In this document: one piece after another, positions 13,357-18,145 of the stretch
Numbering within the stretch: position 1 is the stretch's first letter
Layout: every line of letters starts with the position of its first letter
Assembly: GCA_964520045.1 (NCBI GenBank)
Contig: CAZFMJ010000059.1
Location: forward strand, 1 to 18,145
Direction: 5' to 3'
DNA: 18,145 nt
Source: CAZFMJ01 sp964520045
GTDB taxonomy: Bacteria > Elusimicrobiota > Elusimicrobia > Elusimicrobiales > CAZFMJ01
Program-made: the position numbers and the translations under genes
The notes under the pieces: generated by a model
Told to the model about the DNA's origin: nothing
Databases searched by the model: none
The model's input: only the letters and a program-made list of their open reading frames with translations

Positions 13357-14079
13357 TTAAAAAAAGCTTTGCGGCACAAAAACAACGTCGTTGGGCTCAA
13401 GAACAATATCGGCGGATTTGTCGCCCTGCTTTGTTATCTTTGAAATGTCTATCTGAATGCTGGAGCTTTTCCCTTCTGTGTTGCGCAGAACTTTTGTTCT
13501 ATCGCGCGCCGCCAGATCAGTAAAGCCCCCCGACATCGTAATGGCTTCAAGCACAGTGAGCTTTCTTTCCGCAGGCAGTTCCACTGAGCCGGGCTTTTTA
13601 ACTTCTCCGAGAACATAAACCTGTTTGTTGCCGTATTCTTTTATGAAAATCGTGACCTGCGGGTTTATTATATATTCGCCCAGTTTTTTTGAAAGGGCTT
13701 CTTCCGATTCCGGCACCGAGCGCCCCGCTATTTTAAGCGTGCCGGCCAGGGGAAAGCTTATGGTGCCGTTTCCGCTTACGCGGATGAGCCGGTCCATGTC
13801 TTTTTCCTGATAGACCGTTATCTGGAGAAGGTCGCCGGCCTGCACTTTATAATCCAGCTTGTTTTTTTGTATCTGCTCAAGGGCGGATTTTATCTGCTTT
13901 TCTTCCACGGTTTCTTTGATATCTTTTTTGACCGGCGCGGGCTCGGCTTGAACCGCGGAAGGCCGAATGTCCTGTCTGGTTTTTGCGCCGGAGCAGGCGG
14001 CTAAAAAAGAAACCGCCGTAAGCAGGCAGACCGCCGCCGGAATTTTATTTGAGCGGATTACAAAGGAAAATGGATTCAT
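13357..14079 (-). CDS. Wza-like polysaccharide export lipoprotein
   Basis: A 240-aa outer-membrane lipoprotein. The signal peptide ends in a lipobox LAAC with C29, followed by Ser at +2, consistent with outer-membrane sorting. A linker rich in Pro, Ala and Lys leads to the polysaccharide export domain (PF02563; YKVQAGDLLQITVY at 77-90, then ISFPLAGTLKIAGRS) and one SLBB-type domain (VYVLGEVKKPGSV at 154-166 to LEPNDVVFVP at 227-236). E. coli Wza is about 379 residues with two such domains and a C-terminal membrane helix; this protein ends right after the first SLBB, so it cannot form the helical pore alone. The single-SLBB short form is common outside enterobacteria, where a separate beta-barrel may supply the pore. 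It is divergent from the phosphatase gene, with 25 bp between the two ATGs. Confidence 0.93.
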   Translation of the reverse strand: MNPFSFVIRSNKIPAAVCLLTAVSFLAACSGAKTRQDIRPSAVQAEPAPVKKDIKETVEEKQIKSALEQIQKNKLDYKVQAGDLLQITVYQEKDMDRLIRVSGNGTISFPLAGTLKIAGRSVPESEEALSKKLGEYIINPQVTIFIKEYGNKQVYVLGEVKKPGSVELPAERKLTVLEAITMSGGFTDLAARDRTKVLRNTEGKSSSIQIDISKITKQGDKSADIVLEPNDVVFVPQSFF

Positions 14080-14104
14080 ATATTTGGTATATTATACAAA
14101 ATAT
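14080..14104 (-). promoter_or_regulatory. 25-bp divergent start region with TATAAT
   Basis: An AT-only-like spacer between the Wza-like and phosphatase start codons. A perfect TATAAT lies on the minus strand at 14091-14096, 11 bp before the Wza-like ATG, which would give an almost leaderless message. No convincing -35 is seen on either strand. Neither gene has a Shine-Dalgarno in this spacer. Confidence 0.35.
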
Positions 14105-14590
14105 ATGGTTAAAATTTTATTTGTATGCACGGGAAATGTCTGCAGGAGCTTTACCGCCCATAAACTGCTGGAGCATTTTCAGAAACAAAGCGGAGGCCCT
14201 CCCGTTTTTGAAGTCAAATCATGCGGGATAGGAGTGGAGCCGTATTTTAGAGTGCCCGCCGAGACCGCGGATTTTCTTAAAGCTCAGGGCATTGAGGATG
14301 TAACGCATAAGCCTGAATTGGTCCATGAAGAGCTTGTGGAGTGGGCGGATATTATTCTTGTAATGGATAATATGCAGTATGAAGTTCTGGCGGATAAATT
14401 CCCGCAGTCCGGACGGAAAATGCATTTGCTTAAGGAATACGCCGGTGATAAACCGCGTGAAGAATGCCCGGCAAAAGATTTGGAGATACGCGATCCCATG
14501 GGCAAAGGAAAAAAGGTTTTTGAAAAAGTATTAGGAGAGATTAAGGGATGCGTGGAGAAGATTATAAAGGCAGTAGACAGTATAAAGTAG
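14105..14590 (+). CDS. Low-molecular-weight protein tyrosine phosphatase, Wzb-like
   Basis: 161 aa from the ATG at 14105. The open frame extends upstream to 13967, but that part runs through the Wza-like gene, and the family's N-terminus begins exactly here (MVKILFVCTGNVCRS). The P-loop CX5RS is at residues 8-15 (nucleophile C8, R14). The general acid D130 is in the DP motif (EIRDPMGKG). It hydrolyses phosphotyrosine; with a Wzc-like kinase carrying a tyrosine cluster about 1.5 kb away, dephosphorylation of that kinase is the natural role, as Wzb does for Wzc. Arsenate reductase is a related alternative but less likely in this setting. It is the only plus-strand gene in the cluster and ends at the bidirectional terminator. 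Confidence 0.93.
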   Translation: MVKILFVCTGNVCRSFTAHKLLEHFQKQSGGPPVFEVKSCGIGVEPYFRVPAETADFLKAQGIEDVTHKPELVHEELVEWADIILVMDNMQYEVLADKFPQSGRKMHLLKEYAGDKPREECPAKDLEIRDPMGKGKKVFEKVLGEIKGCVEKIIKAVDSIK

Positions 14591-14654
14591 ATAGCAGATA
14601 GGGGAAAATAAACAAAAAAATGTATCTGTTTTGACACCCGCCTTTTTTATATCC

Positions 14655-14690
14655 TCATCTTTGTGCTTTCTGTGCTTTTTGTGGCCAATC
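14655..14690. repeat. CTTTGTG-type degenerate tandem
   Basis: CTTTGTG / CTTTCTGTG / CTTTTTGTG units just before the bidirectional terminator, the same family as the run near 6194-6217. Intergenic and non-coding. Confidence 0.5.
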
Positions 14691-14697
14691 TTATAAT

Positions 14698-14736
14698 AAA
14701 AAAAGAGCCCCGTATTTTTTACGGGGCTCTTTTTTT
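14698..14736. terminator. Bidirectional intrinsic terminator
   Basis: A 10-bp perfect stem, GAGCCCCGTA (14705-14714) and TACGGGGCTC (14720-14729), loop TTTTT, flanked by an A-tract on the left and a T-tract on the right, so it works on both strands. It lies between the convergent phosphatase gene (+) and beta-barrel gene (-). Confidence 0.95.
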
Positions 14737-14760
14737 ATTAGTTTAGATCTTCTTTATGTT

Positions 14761-15942
14761 CTAGAACATCGCCTTAAGTCCCACCAGCACGGTGTTGTCT
14801 TCATAGTCATAGCCCAGACTGCTGAGGTTGGACTCGCGTATTCTGTAGGAATAGCCCGCATTCGCTTTAAGCCATTTCTGGATGTCATAGTCGGCGTTAA
14901 ACCTGAATGTGGATAGATCATCGGAGCGCTTCTTTGTCTGTCCCGCGATAATCTCGGGATAATCCAGCTTCTCAAAGCTTCCGCCTATGCCGAAGGTGAA
15001 TTTATTGGATTTCTTGGTCACCTGAAGGTCGGTAAGTGTTGAGCGGTAGAAGCGGTTGACTCCGGCCGTGGTTTCAAACGCTTCTCTCTTTGCCATAAGC
15101 TTTATAAGAGTCGTCTCGTCGGCAGCATATTTCAGCGCGACGCCGTATCCGAGCGTGGACGGGTCTCTTTTTGTGCCTGTTACGGCGTATTTATAATGGC
15201 GGAAGTTATTATTGGCTTTTATTTCTCCGCCGATTTTTGAAGTTATTCTGCCTTCAACTCCGGCTTCCACATTCTGGTATGTGGTGTCGTTTTTCTGGTT
15301 GGTGGTGCCGTCCGGATTTTTGTAATCCAGAGCGCCGTACCTGTAATTGACGACCAGCTGGGTTTTGGGCTGAAGCTTGTATCTGATTCCGCCTCCGAAG
15401 AGCAGGTCGGTTCTGTCAAGCGTCTTGTTGACGTCCGCCGTATAGTCGTTGACCACATGCTGGACGTCCGCGCCGAAGCCGAAATTGCCCTGTATGGGAG
15501 CCTCGAATTTCGCCATGGCGGCATTTTTCATGCGCTTTGCCCGGGCATTAAGCTCGGAAGTCGCCTGATCCGTGGTGTATTCGTAGTTTTCGCCTATGAA
15601 TAAGGACATGTTTTTCGGAAGCTGCATGTCCAAAGCCAGCGCGCCTACATGGTGCACGGCATTGTTGATTTCAGGCTTTTCGCTGTAAGCGAGATTTTCA
15701 AACCTGTAATCAGCCTTGAGGCTGAGCCGGCTTTCCAGCTGCTGGCTGAACGCGGCTCCGATAGCGCTTCTGTTTATCCATGAATCTTTGGCGGCGGCGT
15801 TTACCAGATAGATGTTGTCGTCGTATTTGCCCTCGGTGAAAACATAGGGGTTAATGCTTAATCCCCCTAATTTTATCTGCGCTGACTGCGCTGAGCTTCC
15901 AAGGAAAGCCACTGCAAGAAGGCACAACAGAATTCTTTTCAT
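14761..15942 (-). CDS. Outer-membrane beta-barrel protein, BBP2-like
   Basis: 393 aa from the ATG at 15940-15942, chosen because AAGGAG lies 6 nt before it; an ATG at 15948 abuts that Shine-Dalgarno. The signal peptide is MKRILLCLLAVAFLGSSAQSA. The mature part alternates polar and hydrophobic residues in about a dozen or more strand-like segments (for example SRLSLKADYRFENLAYS and GGIRYKLQPKTQLVVNYRYG) and ends in aromatic F (VLVGLKAMF), the usual assembly signal. It resembles the putative beta-barrel porin 2 group found in exopolysaccharide clusters (recognition by pattern, not by search). Since the Wza-like lipoprotein lacks a pore helix, this barrel is a candidate for the outer-membrane channel; that is inference. 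It is co-transcribed with the FecR-like gene, 31 bp upstream. Confidence 0.85.
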   Translation of the reverse strand: MKRILLCLLAVAFLGSSAQSAQIKLGGLSINPYVFTEGKYDDNIYLVNAAAKDSWINRSAIGAAFSQQLESRLSLKADYRFENLAYSEKPEINNAVHHVGALALDMQLPKNMSLFIGENYEYTTDQATSELNARAKRMKNAAMAKFEAPIQGNFGFGADVQHVVNDYTADVNKTLDRTDLLFGGGIRYKLQPKTQLVVNYRYGALDYKNPDGTTNQKNDTTYQNVEAGVEGRITSKIGGEIKANNNFRHYKYAVTGTKRDPSTLGYGVALKYAADETTLIKLMAKREAFETTAGVNRFYRSTLTDLQVTKKSNKFTFGIGGSFEKLDYPEIIAGQTKKRSDDLSTFRFNADYDIQKWLKANAGYSYRIRESNLSSLGYDYEDNTVLVGLKAMF

Positions 15943-15973
15943 TTCCATCTCCTTAATATAATTTTATACCTGT

Positions 15974-16738
15974 TTACGGAGCCGAAGGGCTTACTATTTC
16001 CTGCGTCTCTTCCAACGTCTGCGTCGGATTTACGGCAGGAGGAGGCGGAGCATCCTGGATAAGCTGAGGCTGTTCCACCATGGGAGCGGCAGGCTCTTGC
16101 TCAGGAGCGGGAGCCGGCGCTTCAACCGGAGCTGTTACTTCGGGAGCCGGGGCGGGAGCCGGAACAACCGGCTTCGGCGCTGTCACTGTCGTTGCAACCG
16201 GCGCTGTAACGGGTTCTATCGCTGTTGTAACGGTTTCGCCTTTTGTCACCATCTGGGTGTTGCCTGTGTTGTCTGTGACCGTGGCATTTCCCTGTGTAAC
16301 TTTAACGGTGCATTCGGTGGCCGTCATGGTCATTTTTATGTTTGAATCGGCCGTGATAAGAACGGTCTGTCCGCCGGTCGGCACGAACTGCACCGGCGAG
16401 CTGTTCTCCGCGGTTTTGATCGAAACGTCATTCCCCCCCGCTTTGGAGGTAAATGAGAAGTTGGCGCCGGCATCCGCTTTGACTATGCCTTTGTTGTCGC
16501 CTGTCTGTATGGTGACATTGCCGGATAAAACCTTTATTTTGGCGGTGGCGTCAAGCTCGGGGATTTGATCTCCGGGTTTCACTAAAATTGTTTTCCCCGC
16601 CTGTTTTATCTCAATCGTTCCGTCAAGCGTCATGATCTTAACATTCGGCTTGGGTTTGGCGGCGTATGCTCCTCCCGCATACATAACCAGAGCGCAGCCG
16701 ATAAACATGGCACTTAGAATTTTCATGCTTTTTACCAT
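15974..16738 (-). CDS. Secreted FecR-domain-like protein with proline/alanine-rich tail
   Basis: 254 aa from the ATG at 16736-16738. An in-frame start at 16816 is rejected because it would put the promoter inside the gene, and AGGGGGAA lies just before the chosen ATG. The signal peptide is MVKSMKILSAMFIGCALVMYAGGAYA. Residues ~30-175 are a beta-rich FecR-like region (VKIMTLDGTIEIKQAGKTILVKPGDQI, then alternating strands ending ATVTDNTGNTQMVTKGETV). The tail of about 75 residues is rich in Pro, Ala, Glu and Val (VPAPAPAPEVTAPVEAPAP...), probably disordered. There is no transmembrane helix and no sigma factor neighbour, so it is not a classical FecR anti-sigma regulator; a periplasmic or surface structural role with the beta-barrel is likelier. 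First gene of its operon. Confidence 0.83.
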   Translation of the reverse strand: MVKSMKILSAMFIGCALVMYAGGAYAAKPKPNVKIMTLDGTIEIKQAGKTILVKPGDQIPELDATAKIKVLSGNVTIQTGDNKGIVKADAGANFSFTSKAGGNDVSIKTAENSSPVQFVPTGGQTVLITADSNIKMTMTATECTVKVTQGNATVTDNTGNTQMVTKGETVTTAIEPVTAPVATTVTAPKPVVPAPAPAPEVTAPVEAPAPAPEQEPAAPMVEQPQLIQDAPPPPAVNPTQTLEETQEIVSPSAP

Positions 16739-16772
16739 TTTGTTCCCCCTTGTTTTTTTACTTAATGGATTC

Positions 16773-16801
16773 AGTATAACAGATGTTTTTTTATCTGTCA
16801 A
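16773..16801 (-). promoter_or_regulatory. Near-consensus sigma70 promoter for the FecR-like/beta-barrel operon
   Basis: On the minus strand TTGACA (16796-16801) and TATACT (16773-16778) are separated by exactly 17 bp, with TG near the -10 element. Predicted transcription start is about 16766, leaving a leader of about 28 nt with AGGGGGAA. It is the strongest promoter-like sequence I see in the window. Confidence 0.85.
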
Positions 16802-17143
16802 TATCTTTTTTACCATTTCTTCATGTATCTGTAATAATATATATAGATATTAGGGAGGTGTCAAGCAAAGGGAGGGTAGATGGGAGACGGTAGAAGGTCA
16901 ACGGCAAATGGATAAGAAGAATAAACAAAAACAATATTGTCATGCGGGCACCCAGAGTTTCTTAAACTGTCGTACCGTCTCCCGTCTACCATCTACCGTT
17001 TAACCTCCCCCTGCCATATATATAAGGAAAGACGGGGCTGTTATAAGGCATAGGGAATACGGTAAAATGTATATAAGAGGAAGAAGCGGTCCAGTTGTCC
17101 CGCCGTCTCGCTGTCTAGCCTCTTCTCACTTGGAGATAAACTT
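16802..17143. repeat. Gene-free interval with an inverted pair of heptamer arrays (D and E)
   Basis: This 340-bp gap between divergent genes holds array D (about 16870-16917, plus strand GGTAGAT-GGGAGAC-GGTAGAA-GGTCAAC-GGCAAAT). Array E is inverted (about 16973-17009, read on the minus strand as GTTAAAC-GGTAGAT-GGTAGAC-GGGAGAC-GGTACGA). The spacer is about 55 bp. An 8-mer run of GTCTCGCT/GTCTAGCC type lies at about 17097-17124, just before the MEMO-like gene. An AT-rich stretch (16830-16855) precedes array D. No clear promoter for the plus-strand gene is found. Confidence 0.7.
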
Positions 17144-18145
17144 ATGGAAACACAAAAAGATTCCGCCGTAGACAATTCCCCCCTTCCGGCTTTGCGCCAT
17201 GATCTGGAAGCCATGCCGGTCGAGCATGAAGGCAAACCCATGTTCGTGCTCAGGGACCTTGAAGGGCTCAGCGAAAAGCCCATGGCTCTTTCGGCAGGCG
17301 CTCTTGCCGTGGCTTCGCTTTTAAACGGAAGGAATTCCGCTTCGGATATAAAAATAATTTTCGCGAAGCATTCCGGCGCTTTCTTAAGCTCGGTTGAAAT
17401 ACTGGGCATAGCGGAAAATTTAAAAACCGCCGGCTTGCTGGAAACTCCGGAGATCGAAGCCCGGCGCAGGCAGGCGATGAAAGATTTTCTTAACAACCCC
17501 GCGCGGAGCTGTGTTCTTAAGGATACGATGTATCCTTCTGGTATCCTTGAGCTTTCCGGGTTTTTGGCCAAGTTTTTCGCCGGAACCGGCATGCCGGCGG
17601 GTTTTCCCGTTGAAACTCCGAAATACCGGAGCTCTCCGGCCGGCATTTTCTGCCCGCATGCGGATTTTCAGCGCGCCGGGGCGGTGTATGCCCAAGTCTA
17701 CGGAGCGCTTTCGGAATTTTCCCCGCCCGACGTCATCGTGGCGCTGGGGACCGCCCATGCAAGGCCTAATTCTCCGTGGGTTATGACAAAAAAGGATTAT
17801 GAGACTCCTTACGGGCCGGTTAAGTGCGATGCTGAGCTTTATCAGGAAATAAGAAATCAGCTCTGGTATGACCCGCTGGAGGAGGAATGGGTGCACAGGC
17901 GGGAGCATTCTCTTGAGCTTCAGGCAGTATGGCTGAAATATATCTGGAGGGACAAAACTCCGGCATGGGCGCCGGTGCTTTGCTCGAATTTTGAGCGTTT
18001 TGCCTCCGACCGTCCGCCGTCCGCGGCAAGCGCCATGGAAGGAGCTTTGTCTAAAATAGGAAGCGTTCTGGCGGGGCGGGTAAAGCGCGGACAAAAAATA
18101 ATGATCCTTGCGGGCGTGGATATGTCTCACAAGGGGCCCCGCTTC
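17144..18145 (+). CDS. amrB: AmmeMemoRadiSam system protein B (MEMO family), 3' end outside the window
   Basis: 334 codons from the ATG at 17144, with GGAG 8 nt before it, running off the right edge. Residues ~30-110 form an N-terminal domain (FVLRDLEGLSEKPMALSAGALAVASLLNG...), which resembles small winged-helix/PqqD-like extensions of some bacterial members. The MEMO domain starts near 165: CPHADFQRAG at 170-179 (H172), LGTAHA at 201-206 (H205), REHSLELQ at 253-260, PVLCSNFE at 277-284 and AGVDMSHKGP at 323-332. H172, H205 and C280 are the likely metal ligands by analogy with MEMO1. The family is related to extradiol dioxygenases and usually accompanies a radical SAM protein and an AMMECR1 protein, neither visible here; its bacterial function is unsettled. 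It appears unrelated to the polysaccharide genes. Confidence 0.92.
   Translation, partial: METQKDSAVDNSPLPALRHDLEAMPVEHEGKPMFVLRDLEGLSEKPMALSAGALAVASLLNGRNSASDIKIIFAKHSGAFLSSVEILGIAENLKTAGLLETPEIEARRRQAMKDFLNNPARSCVLKDTMYPSGILELSGFLAKFFAGTGMPAGFPVETPKYRSSPAGIFCPHADFQRAGAVYAQVYGALSEFSPPDVIVALGTAHARPNSPWVMTKKDYETPYGPVKCDAELYQEIRNQLWYDPLEEEWVHRREHSLELQAVWLKYIWRDKTPAWAPVLCSNFERFASDRPPSAASAMEGALSKIGSVLAGRVKRGQKIMILAGVDMSHKGPRF

Noticed and set aside
13967..14104. N-terminal extension of the phosphatase frame
   Set aside because: It runs antisense through the signal peptide of the Wza-like gene, and the family's conserved N-terminus begins at the ATG at 14105.
16080..16568. Plus-strand open frame of 162 codons
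   Set aside because: It is antisense to the FecR-like gene; its Gly/Ala/Val-rich product arises from the Pro/Ala-rich codons opposite.
16739..16816. N-terminal extension of the FecR-like protein
   Set aside because: It overlaps a near-consensus promoter on the same strand and precedes a clear signal peptide with its own Shine-Dalgarno.
8998..17010. Heptamer inverted pairs considered as insertion sequences or MITEs
   Set aside because: No transposase, no consistent terminal sequence and no target-site duplication seen; the arms are tandem 7-mers rather than fixed ends.
17041..18130. Two minus-strand open frames at the right end
   Set aside because: They lie opposite the MEMO-family gene, whose conserved motifs are on the plus strand; their products are rich in Arg, Pro and Ser without domains.

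Overview
The window looks like a chromosomal accessory region of an uncultured diderm (Gram-negative-type) bacterium. It encodes a lipoprotein with an outer-membrane-type lipobox, an outer-membrane beta-barrel and a full-length Wzc-type kinase. The mixture of genes and the many degenerate intergenic repeats remind me of Omnitrophota/Elusimicrobiota-like metagenome genomes. That placement is an impression; nothing here proves it.

Layout. From position 1 to about 16.7 kb almost everything is on the minus strand, so transcription runs right to left. Following it: FecR-like secreted protein (16738-15974, with a near-consensus sigma70 promoter) and beta-barrel porin (15942-14761). A bidirectional terminator follows at 14698-14736. 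Then come the Wza-like export lipoprotein (14079-13357), a nucleotidyltransferase/HEPN pair (13349-12641), the Wzc-like tyrosine autokinase (12607-10847), an O-antigen ligase/polymerase (10687-8981), a nucleotidyltransferase and two small unknown genes (8744-7641), a nucleotide-sugar dehydrogenase (7614-6334), a 57-aa ORF overlapping a nucleotidyltransferase (6090-5214), gmd and fcl (5091-3035), a hendecad coiled-coil protein (2987-2427), a 73-aa protein with an AbiEii-like nucleotidyltransferase (2320-1542), hicB/hicA (1426-788) and a truncated AAA+ ATPase (622-1). On the plus strand are a low-molecular-weight protein tyrosine phosphatase (14105-14590), divergent from the Wza-like gene, and a MEMO/AmmeMemoRadiSam-B protein (17144 to the window end).

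How the genes work together. Gmd and Fcl make GDP-L-fucose, and the dehydrogenase makes a UDP-hexuronate. The ligase/polymerase, Wzc-like kinase, Wza-like lipoprotein and beta-barrel are parts of a Wzy-type exopolysaccharide assembly and export route. The phosphatase is the expected Wzb-like counterpart of the kinase. No glycosyltransferase, initiating sugar-phosphate transferase or Wzx flippase is present, so the pathway is incomplete here.

The unusual feature is the interleaving. Four nucleotidyltransferase (polymerase-beta fold) modules, each with a small partner gene, plus hicBA, sit between successive polysaccharide genes. Non-coding gaps are filled with degenerate 7-mer and 8-mer tandem arrays, often as inverted pairs; one pair abuts the wzc stop and the ligase start, and another copy encodes the ligase C-terminal tail.
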